From contig JAIXZW010000012.1 in assembly GCA_027489375.1 (NCBI GenBank), positions 553,176-617,175 on the forward strand: a stretch of 64,000 nucleotides of DNA, read 5' to 3'. The position numbers were made by a program, and so were the translations under genes. The notes under the pieces were generated by a model. That model was not told where the DNA came from, made no database searches, and worked only from the letters and a program-made list of their open reading frames with translations. This stretch comes from Paracoccaceae bacterium. Lineage in GTDB: Bacteria > Pseudomonadota > Alphaproteobacteria > Rhodobacterales > Rhodobacteraceae. Shown here piece after piece: positions 56,015 to 64,000 of this stretch (positions within the stretch are counted from its first letter, which is position 1; each line of letters starts with the position of its first letter).

Positions 56015-56905
56015 ATGCCCGCCGCGATGCCCGATGCCCCGCACTCTCCCAAGGTCAAAGCCTTCTTCGACGCAGGCACCAATACGATCACCTATGTCGT
56101 CTCGGACCCCGAGGGCAGCGCCTGCGCGGTGATCGACTCGGTGCTCGACTTCGACCACGCCTCGGGACGGACCGACACCCGTTCTGCCGATGCGGTCGTG
56201 GCCTATATTCTGGCCGAGGGGCTGAAGACCGAATGGCTTCTGGAAACCCATGTCCATGCCGACCATCTGAGCGCTGCGCCCTATTTGCAGGAACGCTTGG
56301 GCGGCAAGATCGGCATCGGCGACCGGATTACCGTGGTGCAGGAAACCTTTGGCAAGATCTTCAACGAAGGCACCCGTTTCCAGCGTGACGGATCGCAATT
56401 CGACCAGTTGTTCCGCGAGGGCGACGGCCTGATGATCGGCCAGCTTTCGGGCCGCGTGATGCACACGCCGGGGCATACGCCCGCCTGCCTGACCTATGTC
56501 ATCGGCGATGCGGCATTCGTCGGCGACACGCTCTTCATGCCCGATTTCGGCACCGCCCGCTGCGATTTTCCGGGCGGGTCGGCCTCGGTCATGTTCGACT
56601 CGGTGCAACGGATCCTTGCCCTGCCCGATGCCACCCGCATCTTCGTCGGCCACGACTACAAGGCACCGGGGCGCGAGGATTACGCGTGGGAGTCGACCGT
56701 GGCCGAGCAGAAGGCGAAGAACGTCCATATCGGCGCGGGCAAAAGCCGCGAGGACTTCGTTTCCTTGCGCGAGGCGCGGGACAAGACGCTTGGCATGCCG
56801 AAGCTCATTCTGCCGTCGATCCAGGTGAACATGCGCGCCGGACAGATGCCCGAGCCGGAGGATAACGGCCTGTCCTACCTGAAACTTCCCATCAACGGCC
56901 TTTGA
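56015..56905 (+). CDS. ETHE1/Blh-like metallo-beta-lactamase-fold hydrolase (persulfide dioxygenase type)
   Basis: A 296-residue enzyme. The metal motif HxHxDH is His79-Val-His81-Ala-Asp83-His84, followed by MHTPGHTP and VGDTLFMPDFGTARCDFPGG, the latter being close to that of persulfide dioxygenases and Blh/CstB-like proteins, not glyoxalases. It would oxidise glutathione persulfide (or other persulfides) to sulfite. ATG 56015 follows GAAGGA. It leads a set with two YeeE/YedE transporter halves. Confidence 0.87.
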   Translation: MPAAMPDAPHSPKVKAFFDAGTNTITYVVSDPEGSACAVIDSVLDFDHASGRTDTRSADAVVAYILAEGLKTEWLLETHVHADHLSAAPYLQERLGGKIGIGDRITVVQETFGKIFNEGTRFQRDGSQFDQLFREGDGLMIGQLSGRVMHTPGHTPACLTYVIGDAAFVGDTLFMPDFGTARCDFPGGSASVMFDSVQRILALPDATRIFVGHDYKAPGREDYAWESTVAEQKAKNVHIGAGKSREDFVSLREARDKTLGMPKLILPSIQVNMRAGQMPEPEDNGLSYLKLPINGL

Positions 56906-56959
56906 CCGCTTGACCCCGCCGCGCCCTGCGGCCATCTGGCCGGACAAAGGGGACAAGAC

Positions 56960-57385
56960 ATGCAGATCGACTGGATTTACGGGCTGCTCGGCGGGCTGAT
57001 GATCGGCTCGGCGGCGGCCTTCTACCTGCTCGTCAACGGGCGGATCATGGGGGCGTCGGGGATCGCGGGCGAGCTTGTCGATGGAACGGCGGGCCGGACA
57101 TGGGCGGAAAAGGCAAGCTTCCTTGCCGCGCTGGTCGCCACGCCTGCCGCACTCGCATGGGTCTTCGGCGGGGCGCAGACGCATCTGACGTCGAACTGGG
57201 TCGTCGTGGTGATCGCAGGCGCGCTTGTCGGGCTGGGGACACGGATGGCGAACGGCTGCACCTCGGGGCACGGGGTCTGCGGCATCTCGCGCCTGTCGCT
57301 GCGCGGGATCGTCGCCACTGTGTTCTACATCATGGCAGGGGGGCTGGTGATGGCGCTTGCCCGTCACGGGCTGGGGTTGATCTGA
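56960..57385 (+). CDS. YeeE/YedE-type transporter half
   Basis: A 141-residue membrane protein with four to five hydrophobic segments and the conserved cysteine in the GTRMANGCTSGHGVCGISRLS loop. The YeeE/YedE family transports thiosulfate or other sulfur compounds through such cysteines. It overlaps the next gene as TGATG, consistent with a two-part transporter (PmpA/PmpB type). Confidence 0.88.
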   Translation: MQIDWIYGLLGGLMIGSAAAFYLLVNGRIMGASGIAGELVDGTAGRTWAEKASFLAALVATPAALAWVFGGAQTHLTSNWVVVVIAGALVGLGTRMANGCTSGHGVCGISRLSLRGIVATVFYIMAGGLVMALARHGLGLI

Positions 57386-58248
57386 TGCGCAACCTGACCG
57401 CTGCCCTTTCGGGCGCCCTGTTCGGCACGGGCCTTCTTGTTTCCGGCATGACCGACACGGTCAAGGTGCAGGGCTGGCTCGACGTCTTCGGCGACTGGGA
57501 CGCCACGCTCGCCTTCGTCATGGGGGGCGCGATGATCCCGATGGCCATCGCATGGCGCATCGCCGCGCGGCGCGAGGTGTCGGCGCTTGGCACCCCCTTC
57601 CCGCCGAAGAACCGCTCCGGCGTCGATCCGAAGCTGGTGACAGGCTCGGTCATCTTCGGCGCGGGCTGGGCGCTGGCGGGGCTTTGCCCCGGTCCCGCGC
57701 TCGCCTCGGCGGGCTTTGGCGGGGTGAACGGAGCCATCTTCCTTATCGCCATGCTGGCCGCTATGGTTGCCGCACCCAAGGCCAGCCGCCTGCTGGACAG
57801 AATGACCGCGCCCAAAGGAAGCACGATGGATATCCGCGCCCTGACCCCGACCTATGCCGTCTCGCCCCAGATCGACCCCGAAGACCTGCCCGCGATCAAG
57901 GTGGCAGGCTATACCACGGTGATCGACAACCGCCCCGATGGCGAAATCCCGCCCCATCTGCACACGCCGGTGATGGAAGAGGCGGCCAAGGCGCTCGGCC
58001 TCACCTTCGTCGCGAACCCCGTGATCGGTGGCGCGATGACGCCCGAAAACGTCGCCATCCAGCGCGCCGCGATCGAAGCGTCGGGCGGTCCGGTCTTTGC
58101 CTATTGCGCTTCGGGCAACCGCTCCTCGGTGGTCTGGGCGCTGGCCCATGCGGGGCTGAAGCCGGCCGATGAACTCATCGGCATTCCGGCGCGCTTCGGC
58201 TACCAGCTCGAACACCTCCGCCCCGCGCTGGAGGCGGCAAAGGGCTGA
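57385..58248 (+). CDS. Fusion of a YeeE/YedE transporter half and a DUF442 sulfurtransferase-like domain
   Basis: A 287-residue protein without any break in frame. Residues 1-145 are a transporter half with the LAGLCPGPALAS cysteine motif. From Met148 (MDIRALTP) on lies a DUF442 domain with a rhodanese/phosphatase-type loop YCASGNRSS, with Cys241 as the likely persulfide carrier. In the BigR/Blh family DUF442 is instead fused to the MBL enzyme. An internal start at 57826 could also make the soluble domain alone. Such a fusion could pass imported or effluxed sulfur straight to a carrier cysteine. Confidence 0.85.
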   Translation: MRNLTAALSGALFGTGLLVSGMTDTVKVQGWLDVFGDWDATLAFVMGGAMIPMAIAWRIAARREVSALGTPFPPKNRSGVDPKLVTGSVIFGAGWALAGLCPGPALASAGFGGVNGAIFLIAMLAAMVAAPKASRLLDRMTAPKGSTMDIRALTPTYAVSPQIDPEDLPAIKVAGYTTVIDNRPDGEIPPHLHTPVMEEAAKALGLTFVANPVIGGAMTPENVAIQRAAIEASGGPVFAYCASGNRSSVVWALAHAGLKPADELIGIPARFGYQLEHLRPALEAAKG

Positions 58249-58300
58249 CACGACAGGGCGGGCGGCCATTTCAGGCGCATCTGCCGCGACTGGCCGCCGC

Positions 58301-59041
58301 TCACTCTGCTGTCAACCATTCCGCCACGCTGCCGAACAGCGGGCGCAGATAGGCGACCATCCGGCCCGGCGCATCCGCCCTTGCGCCCTCGGCCCAAGGA
58401 GCCACGCCATGCACCAGAAGCCGGTGGAGCACCACCGCTTCGCCCACGCGCCCCGCCACCTCGACACGACGGCACGTTGAAAAGACGCGCTTGCGGGCCT
58501 CCTGATAGGCCCCGGTGATATCGACCTCGCCCCACCGCTCCGCCGGAATGTCCCGCAGCGCCGCCAGCAGACCCGCTCGCACCACCTCGTGGCTGCCCTC
58601 CCAGACGACCAGCGGCGATGCCCCCGCATCCGCGGCATTCAGCGCCATGCCGACGATCCAGCGATGCGGCTCGAGGATCCGCCGCCGCTTGTCCGGCCCT
58701 TCGGCGATCAGCCCGTCCAGATGCGCGGCATCGCGGTTCAGGCGGAAGCGGAAGGCGGCTTCGCTCTCGGCCTCGGAAGGCTGCGGATAGCCCGCCCGCA
58801 CCACCGAAAGCTGTGCCGGATGCAGCGGCACGGGGCTAAGGCCAAGCTCGGACCAAGGGAACCCCACCCCCCCCACCCGCCCCTCGGCATCGTTGGGCAG
58901 GGCGTCCAGCCCGACGAACCACGTGCCACCGCAGCGCCACGCCTCGCGGCTTTCCGCCACCGCGCCAAGCGCCACCGGCCCCGCCGCCCGCGCCCAACCG
59001 GCGATCATCGGACCCGAAACGCGCCGCCACCCCTTGTCCAT
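58301..59041 (-). CDS. Phytanoyl-CoA dioxygenase-like protein
   Basis: A 246-residue protein. The SPLVVWEGSHEV segment and the C-terminal LHRLLVHGVAPW...RMVAYLRP stretch resemble the PhyH (Fe(II)/2-oxoglutarate oxygenase) core, whose late His and Arg bind metal and co-substrate. The first His-x-Asp pair is not clear, so activity is uncertain. ATG 59041 follows GGGGA. Divergent from the efflux pump gene. Confidence 0.6.
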   Translation of the reverse strand: MDKGWRRVSGPMIAGWARAAGPVALGAVAESREAWRCGGTWFVGLDALPNDAEGRVGGVGFPWSELGLSPVPLHPAQLSVVRAGYPQPSEAESEAAFRFRLNRDAAHLDGLIAEGPDKRRRILEPHRWIVGMALNAADAGASPLVVWEGSHEVVRAGLLAALRDIPAERWGEVDITGAYQEARKRVFSTCRRVEVAGRVGEAVVLHRLLVHGVAPWAEGARADAPGRMVAYLRPLFGSVAEWLTAE

Positions 59042-59114
59042 CCCGCGATCCCCCACTGGCAATGCCCCGTCAAAAGGCGTATTCCCGCCATCTCATTCAG
59101 CGAAAGCTCCGCAC

Positions 59115-60293
59115 ATGACAGACCGCATCGCCCGCCCCGCCATCGTGCTCGGCCTTCTTTCCTGCATCGGCCCCTTTGCCATCGACATGTATCTGCCCGC
59201 CATGCCTGCCATCGGCGCAAGCCTCGGCGCAAGCGTGCAGGACATGCAGACGACCATCACCGCCTATTTCATCGCCTTCGGCCTTGCCCAACTGTTCTAC
59301 GGCCCTTGGGCCGACAGGTCAGGGCGCAAACCGCCACTTTACGCCGGAATTGCGATCTTCTTCCTCGGCTCCATCCTGTGCACGGTGGCGCCTTCGGTCG
59401 AATGGCTGATCGCGGGCCGCGCGATCCAGGGGCTGGGCGGGGCGGCGCTCATGGTCGTGCCGCGCGCGATCATCCGCGACATGTATACCGGCCCTGCCGC
59501 CACGCGGCTCATGGCGGCGGTGATGCTGGTGATCTCGGTCTCGCCCATGCTTGCGCCGCTTGCGGGATCGGGCGTCATGGCGGTGGCGGGCTGGCGCGGC
59601 ATCTTCGGCGTGCTTCTGGCGGCAAGCGGCGTCAGCCTTGCCATCCTTTACTTCGCCCAAGGCGAAACCCTGCCCCCCGCGCAGCGCCAGCCCTTCGACC
59701 TGCCCGCCACCCTGCGCGGCGCGAAGCGGCTGCTGACCGACCGCTCCTTCATGGGCCTCACCTTCCTCGGCGGCTTCGGCATGGCGAGCTTCTTCGTCTT
59801 CATCGCCACGGCCAGCTTCGTCTATACCGGCCATTTCGGCCTTTCGCCCACGGGGTTCAGCCTTGCCTTCGCGGTCAATGCCATCGGCTTCTTCGCGGCC
59901 TCGCAGATGGCCGGCCCCTTCGGCCTGCGCTTCGGCGCGCGTCGCGTGCTGACGGTGGCGAGCATCGGCTTCGCCACAACCACGCTGGTCCTCTTTGCCC
60001 TCGCCCTCGCGGGGCTGACGCCGCTTTTCGTCTGCATCGGCGGGCTGTTCCTCGGCAATGCCTTCCTCGGCCTCGTGATCCCGACGACGATGGTGATGGC
60101 GCTGGACGATCACGGCGATATCGCGGGGCTTGCCTCGTCGCTTGGCGGGACGATGCAGATGCTTGCGGGCGGGGCGATGATCGCGGCCACGGGTCCGTTC
60201 TTCGACGGCACGGCCACGCCCATGCTCGGCGCCATCGCCCTTTGCGGCGTGCTCTCCTTCGGCTTCGGGCGCTTTGCCCTTGCCCGCCGCTAG
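59115..60293 (+). CDS. Bcr/CflA-type drug efflux MFS transporter
   Basis: A 392-residue twelve-helix pump. It opens with IGPFAIDMYLPAMPAIG, the signature of the Bcr/CflA family (bicyclomycin, chloramphenicol, sulfonamide export), and has the MFS loop GPWADRSGRKPP after helix 2 and RAIQGLGGAALMVVPRAIIRD in helix 4. Substrate unknown. It overlaps dusA tail to tail by CTAG (60290-60293). Confidence 0.92.
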   Translation: MTDRIARPAIVLGLLSCIGPFAIDMYLPAMPAIGASLGASVQDMQTTITAYFIAFGLAQLFYGPWADRSGRKPPLYAGIAIFFLGSILCTVAPSVEWLIAGRAIQGLGGAALMVVPRAIIRDMYTGPAATRLMAAVMLVISVSPMLAPLAGSGVMAVAGWRGIFGVLLAASGVSLAILYFAQGETLPPAQRQPFDLPATLRGAKRLLTDRSFMGLTFLGGFGMASFFVFIATASFVYTGHFGLSPTGFSLAFAVNAIGFFAASQMAGPFGLRFGARRVLTVASIGFATTTLVLFALALAGLTPLFVCIGGLFLGNAFLGLVIPTTMVMALDDHGDIAGLASSLGGTMQMLAGGAMIAATGPFFDGTATPMLGAIALCGVLSFGFGRFALARR

Positions 60294-61306
60294 GCGGCTT
60301 CGCGCACCACCTCGGCCAAGGCCGCATCGATCAGGCCAAGCCCCGCACCGGGCTTGGCTACGCCCTCGGACAGCACCCTCCGCCAGCCCCGCGCCCCGGC
60401 CCGCCCGTGGAACAGGCCAAGCATGTGCCGCGTGATCTGGTGGAGCCGCCCGCCCCCCGCCAGATGCGCCGCGATATAGGGCTTCATCGCCTCGACCACC
60501 TCGAAGGCATCGCGCCCGCCCTCTTCGCCCCAAAGCGCATCCGCCCCGATCAGGACCGAGGCCGGATCGTGATAGGCCGCACGCCCAACCATCACCCCGT
60601 CCAGCCCCGCCGCCAGCAACTCCCGCGCCTGCGGCAGCGAGGTGATGCCCCCGTTGATGCAGATGGTCAGATGCGGAAACGCCGCCTTGATCCGCGTCAC
60701 GATGTCATAATCGAGCGGCGGGATTTCGCGGTTTTCCTTGGGGCTTAGCCCCTGCAACCACGCCTTGCGCGCATGGATCACGAAATGGTTCACCCCCGCC
60801 GCACTGACGCGGTCGATGAAATCGGGCAGCACCACCTCGGGGTTCTGGTCATCCACCCCGATCCGGCATTTCACCGTCACGGGCACGTCCGACGCCTCGA
60901 GCATCGCCGCCACGCAATCGGCCACCAGCGCGGGCCGCTCCATCAGCACCGCACCGAAACAGCCCGATTGCACGCGGTCCGAAGGGCAACCGACATTCAG
61001 GTTGATCTCGTCATAGCCGAAGGGCCGCGCCAGCCGCACCGCCTCGCGCAGTTCCGCAGGGTCCGACCCGCCAAGCTGGAGCGCCACGGGATGCTCGGCC
61101 TCCGAATAGCCCAGCAACCGCTCCTTCGGCCCGTGCACCACCGCAGGGGCCGTCACCATCTCGGTATAAAGCATCGCTCGCCGCGTCATCAGCCGGTGAA
61201 AGACGCGACAATGCCGGTCGGTCCAATCCATCATCGGTGCGACGGACAGGCGATGCGCGTCCGAAACAGGGGATTTCCCGCGTTCTTTTGTTACGTCCTG
61301 AGCCAT
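60290..61306 (-). CDS. dusA: tRNA-dihydrouridine synthase A
   Basis: A 338-residue FMN enzyme that reduces uridines 20/20a in the tRNA D-loop. The N-terminus has SVAPMMDWTDRHCRVFHR, the active-site cysteine lies in NLNVGCPSDRVQSGCFGA, and HARKAWLQGLSPKENR fits the FMN/tRNA part typical of DusA. GGAAG precedes ATG 61306. Confidence 0.95.
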   Translation of the reverse strand: MAQDVTKERGKSPVSDAHRLSVAPMMDWTDRHCRVFHRLMTRRAMLYTEMVTAPAVVHGPKERLLGYSEAEHPVALQLGGSDPAELREAVRLARPFGYDEINLNVGCPSDRVQSGCFGAVLMERPALVADCVAAMLEASDVPVTVKCRIGVDDQNPEVVLPDFIDRVSAAGVNHFVIHARKAWLQGLSPKENREIPPLDYDIVTRIKAAFPHLTICINGGITSLPQARELLAAGLDGVMVGRAAYHDPASVLIGADALWGEEGGRDAFEVVEAMKPYIAAHLAGGGRLHQITRHMLGLFHGRAGARGWRRVLSEGVAKPGAGLGLIDAALAEVVREAA

Positions 61307-61643
61307 TTCTTCCGTGCGTTTCCAGTCGATTGCCGGTCATCTGCGCCGTTTTCCCGGTTCCGTGCACGCCGCCTTTCGGTTCCCTGCTCCCTTCGGAGCG
61401 CGTAACCGGGGCATCTGCCGTGTCCGTCACTTCGGATCCGGTGGCCAATAGCACAACCGATGGACGCTCTGGAAGCGTCATTGCCGGACCTCTCGCCGCA
61501 CGTCACCGGACGAGGCCACGACCGGAAAGCGCGCGGCTTGCGGCATGACGGCGGCGATCAGGGCAGCGCGCAGGGCCGCAAAGGCAAGCTCGCGCGTGAC
61601 GATGGCCGCTGACACCGTCCCGATCCCGTGACATGCAATGCCC
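61307..61643. other. Intergenic stretch without a convincing gene
   Basis: 337 bases between the dusA start and the PLP gene stop. Short minus-strand ORFs exist (61478-61714 and one overlapping dusA), but their residue make-up is Arg/Ala-rich and no motif or ribosome binding site supports them. It may hold a gene remnant or the dusA leader; I see no clear structure. Confidence 0.6.
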
Positions 61644-62771
61644 CTACCACCCGCCGAAGCGGGGCCAGACCTGCAAGGGACCGCCGTCCTGCGGCAGCAG
61701 GTGATAGCGGTCATGCTGCGCGGCGGTGGCGCAGGCGTGGTTGGGCAGGATGCGCAGCAGCGTCCCGACAGGCAGGTCGGGCAACGGCCCGCCGGAACCG
61801 GCGCGGCGCGAGATGATCCCGTGTTCCTGATTGGCGATCCCCACGATCAGGTCGGGCAGAACCCGGCCGCTCTCGTCACATACAACGCCATAGCCCTGAT
61901 CCATGTCCTGGGCCGCCGTGCCACGGTCACGCGACAGGGCCATCCAACCCGCATCGATCATGATCCAGCCTTTGGACGGTTGATGCCCGATCACCGTGGT
62001 CAGCACGGTCAGCGCGATGTCGTCCAGGGTGCAAACGTCTATGCCCGCCATGACAAGGTCGAAGAACATGTAGACACCGGCCCGCAGTTCCGTGACGCCC
62101 GACAGATCGCGCGCGGCATGGGCGGTCGGCGTCGATCCGACGCTGGTGACGGGGCAGTCAAGGCCAGCTGCGCGCAAGGCTCCGGCTGCGGCGACAACGG
62201 CGTCCCGCTCCATTTCCGCGAAACGGGCCTGCGCTGCCGCACCGCGCACCGTGTAGCTTTCGCCCGCATGGGTCATCAACCCGCGCAAACAGCCGCCGGT
62301 CTGCAGCATCTTGCCGATCCGCACCAGCAGGGGATCGTCCGGCCGCAGCCCGCCGCGATGGCCGTCGCAGTCGATCTCGATCATCGCGGGCACCCCTGCC
62401 CGCACCACCGCCCCGGCCTGCGCCGCAGTGTCGAGGATCACCACCAGATCACAGCCACGCGCCCTGAGCGCCCGCACGCGATCCAGTTTCTGCGGTGCGA
62501 TGCCCACGGCATAAAGGATGTCGGCATACCCCGCATCGTGGAAGACCTCGGCCTCGGCAAGGGTCGAGACCGTGATCGGCCCCCTCGTCCCTCCCGTCAC
62601 ACGGTCGGCAACCGCCAGCGACTTCGCCGTTTTCAGATGCGGACGCAAAGAGACGCCAAGGGTCGCGGCGCCATCGGCCAGACGGGCGATGTTGCGAATC
62701 AACCGCCGCTCGTCCAGCAGCAGCGCGGGCGTCGGCACATCCTTCAGGCTCGGCGGGGCAGGGTTTTCCAT
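61644..62771 (-). CDS. D-threonine aldolase/D-serine dehydratase-like PLP enzyme
   Basis: A 375-residue fold-type III PLP protein. Start region VPTPALLLDERRLIRN and the lysine in RPHLKTAKS match the family PLP site; AGVYMFFD and the late ILPNHACATAAQHD segment, with His and Cys as metal ligands, fit D-threonine aldolase and DSD1-like enzymes. It would act on D-beta-hydroxy amino acids. ATG 62771 is the start; it is divergent from the LysR gene by 91 bp, which probably regulates it. Confidence 0.85.
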   Translation of the reverse strand: MENPAPPSLKDVPTPALLLDERRLIRNIARLADGAATLGVSLRPHLKTAKSLAVADRVTGGTRGPITVSTLAEAEVFHDAGYADILYAVGIAPQKLDRVRALRARGCDLVVILDTAAQAGAVVRAGVPAMIEIDCDGHRGGLRPDDPLLVRIGKMLQTGGCLRGLMTHAGESYTVRGAAAQARFAEMERDAVVAAAGALRAAGLDCPVTSVGSTPTAHAARDLSGVTELRAGVYMFFDLVMAGIDVCTLDDIALTVLTTVIGHQPSKGWIMIDAGWMALSRDRGTAAQDMDQGYGVVCDESGRVLPDLIVGIANQEHGIISRRAGSGGPLPDLPVGTLLRILPNHACATAAQHDRYHLLPQDGGPLQVWPRFGGW

Positions 62772-62845
62772 CTGGCAGTCTCCAGCAGGTCCGACGATCC
62801 TAGCACCGATCACCGCGGTTCCATATTTACGCAAACTGAAGATCA

Positions 62846-62865
62846 CATTAAGCTGAGCCTTAATG
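62846..62865. promoter_or_regulatory. Inverted repeat at the LysR start
   Basis: CATTAAG-CTGAGC-CTTAATG is a perfect 7-bp inverted repeat whose right arm contains the LysR ATG (62863). A regulator bound here would block its own translation start region and affect the divergent PLP gene. It lacks an exact T-N11-A. Confidence 0.55.
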
Positions 62866-63765
62866 CTGGATATCTCCGACCTCCGCTTCCTGACGGCCCT
62901 CTCCGCCGCGCCAAGCCTCGCGGCGGCGGCGCGCGGCCTGAACGTGACACCCCCCGCCGTCTCGCAGCGCCTGTCGCTGCTCGAGGACCGGCTGCGCCTG
63001 CGCCTGATCGAGCGCGGGCGGGGTCCGCTGCGGCTGACGGCCGAAGGGGCGCATCTCGTCGATCGCGCACAGGTCATCCTTGACGAGGTGGACGGCCTGA
63101 CCGAAGAAATGTCCGCCCGGGCGGGCCGGATCGAGGGGCCGCTCCATGTCATCGCGCCCTTCGGGTTCGGGCGGCTGCGCGTGGCCCCCGTCCTTGCCCG
63201 CTTCGGGAGCGACCATCCCGGGCTGCGTCCCGGCCTCAGTCTCAGCGAAGACCCGGTCAGCGCGATGAATGACGGGCTTTGGGATGTCCTGATCCATGTC
63301 GGGCGGTTGCCGGATCTCCGCATCACCCAGCGCAAGCTTGCCCCGAACCGCCGCTTCCTCGTCGCCTCGCGCGCCTATGCGGAACGCTTCGGCCTTCCAA
63401 CCCGGCCCGACGAGGTGTCGGCCCACAGGGTCGGCGTTGTGCGCGAGAACCGCGCGGATGCCACGCTCTGGCCGCTGACCGGCCCCGACGGGGCCGAGAC
63501 GCACCTGCGCGTGCAGCCGGTCTTTGCCTGCAATGACGGGGAAGTCCTGCGCCGTTGGGCACTGGACGGGTTCGGGATTGTCGAGCGCTCCGAATGGAGC
63601 GTTGCGGACGACCTGAGCAAAGGCCGTCTAGTGCGGGTGCTGCCGGACTGGTCGCTTCCCGACGCCGATATCGTGGCCCTCCTGAACCCCCGCACGGTGC
63701 GTTCGCTCCGCATCGACCGCTTCGTCGACCGTCTCGCCGCCGAAGTTGGCCCGCCAGCGGCCTGA
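62863..63765 (+). CDS. LysR-family transcriptional regulator
   Basis: A 300-residue regulator with N-terminal helix-turn-helix (DLRFLTALSAAPSLAAAARG then VTPPAVSQRLSLLEDRL) and an effector domain. Divergent from the D-threonine aldolase-like gene, so it probably responds to a D-amino acid or a product. ATG 62863 lies within an inverted repeat. Confidence 0.92.
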   Translation: MLDISDLRFLTALSAAPSLAAAARGLNVTPPAVSQRLSLLEDRLRLRLIERGRGPLRLTAEGAHLVDRAQVILDEVDGLTEEMSARAGRIEGPLHVIAPFGFGRLRVAPVLARFGSDHPGLRPGLSLSEDPVSAMNDGLWDVLIHVGRLPDLRITQRKLAPNRRFLVASRAYAERFGLPTRPDEVSAHRVGVVRENRADATLWPLTGPDGAETHLRVQPVFACNDGEVLRRWALDGFGIVERSEWSVADDLSKGRLVRVLPDWSLPDADIVALLNPRTVRSLRIDRFVDRLAAEVGPPAA

Positions 63766-63830
63766 CACGGCAGGGTGACGCATCACCGCCCTCGGCGCGC
63801 ATGGCGCAAACCGGCGCGTCCTGACGCCCC

Positions 63831-64000
63831 CTACCCCTGCGGTCGCGTCTTTTTCGGGTCGTAGTGCGACAGGCCGACGACGGTTGCCGGAAGGCGTTTC
63901 TGGTGGCCGTCGAGTTTGCCGACCTCCACCTGCGTGCCCACCTCGGCATGGGCCACGTCGACCCGTGCCAGCGCGATGTTCTTGCCCAGAAGCGGCGAGC
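63831..64000 (-). CDS. GcvT-family protein, C-terminal end (partial)
   Basis: The last 56 codons of a gene that runs off the right edge. SPLLGKNIALARVDVAH, then VGTQVEV, then HYDPKKTRPQG before TAG match the C-terminal barrel of GcvT/aminomethyltransferase proteins (glycine-cleavage T protein or related demethylases). Which member it is cannot be told from this piece. Confidence 0.75.
   Translation of the reverse strand, partial: SPLLGKNIALARVDVAHAEVGTQVEVGKLDGHQKRLPATVVGLSHYDPKKTRPQG

Noticed and set aside
61478..61714. 78-codon minus-strand ORF between the PLP gene and dusA
   Set aside because: It overlaps the PLP gene end, has no ribosome binding site and no recognisable motif.

Overview
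The window looks like chromosomal DNA of a high-GC alphaproteobacterium of the Rhodobacter/Paracoccus/roseobacter type (Rhodobacterales). Evidence: very GC-rich codon use throughout, an alr-MlaEF-radA-cvpA-purF block of the kind known in that order, a SqrR-like sulfide regulator with cysteines at positions 41 and 107, a GapR-type (DUF2312) nucleoid protein, and several stand-alone GcvT-type FAD demethylases. No phage, IS element, integrase or CRISPR array was seen.

Layout. 0.2-6.8 kb: housekeeping block (alr, MlaE/MlaF-like ABC pair, small membrane protein, radA, cvpA, purF). 6.9-9 kb: a sulfotransferase-like protein and two SDR dehydrogenases. 9-18.7 kb: a five-gene minus-strand operon (two FAD/GcvT demethylases, an MttB-superfamily methyltransferase, a beta-hydroxyacid-dehydrogenase-like protein, a Cys/Met-metabolism PLP enzyme) divergent from a LysR regulator; this looks like a catabolic pathway for an unknown N-methylated (or S-methylated) compound. 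18.9-25.4 kb: histidine utilisation genes hutC-hutF facing hutI-hutH-hutU, with a clear promoter/operator between them; hutG is absent. 25.4-28.2 kb: PHP phosphoesterase-like protein, flavin reductase, sqrR-like repressor, SDR. 28.2-37.3 kb: seven genes for glycan or surface-polymer modification (glycosyltransferases, FkbM methyltransferases, two unusual fusions). 37.4-42.6 kb: complete peptide-type ABC importer. 42.9-49.8 kb: one 2294-residue RTX/Ig-repeat protein. 50.0-50.1 kb: tRNA-Thr(UGU). 50.2-55.9 kb: iron-type ABC permease, GapR, a degenerate FadJ-like protein, a DksA/TraR zinc-finger protein and small ORFs. 56.0-58.3 kb: persulfide-handling module (ETHE1-like metallo-hydrolase, a YeeE/YedE transporter half, and a second half fused to a DUF442 sulfurtransferase domain). 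58.3-64 kb: PhyH-like oxygenase, Bcr/CflA efflux pump, dusA, a D-threonine-aldolase-like PLP protein divergent from a LysR regulator, and the end of another GcvT-family gene.

The most striking non-coding signal is a composite intergenic element present six times: an AAATATCCTCGGGGGG-like box, usually a gene-specific stem-loop whose two arms are complementary although their sequence differs in every copy, then a G-run/C-run hairpin, in three copies exactly with the loop CAGACGG. Two copies run into the 5' ends of genes and appear to supply their ribosome binding sites. Other leads are the transporter-DUF442 fusion, the methyl-compound operon, a FadJ-like protein that has lost catalytic residues, and 280-residue tandem modules in the RTX protein.

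All calls come from reading the sequence and its translations; no database search was run.
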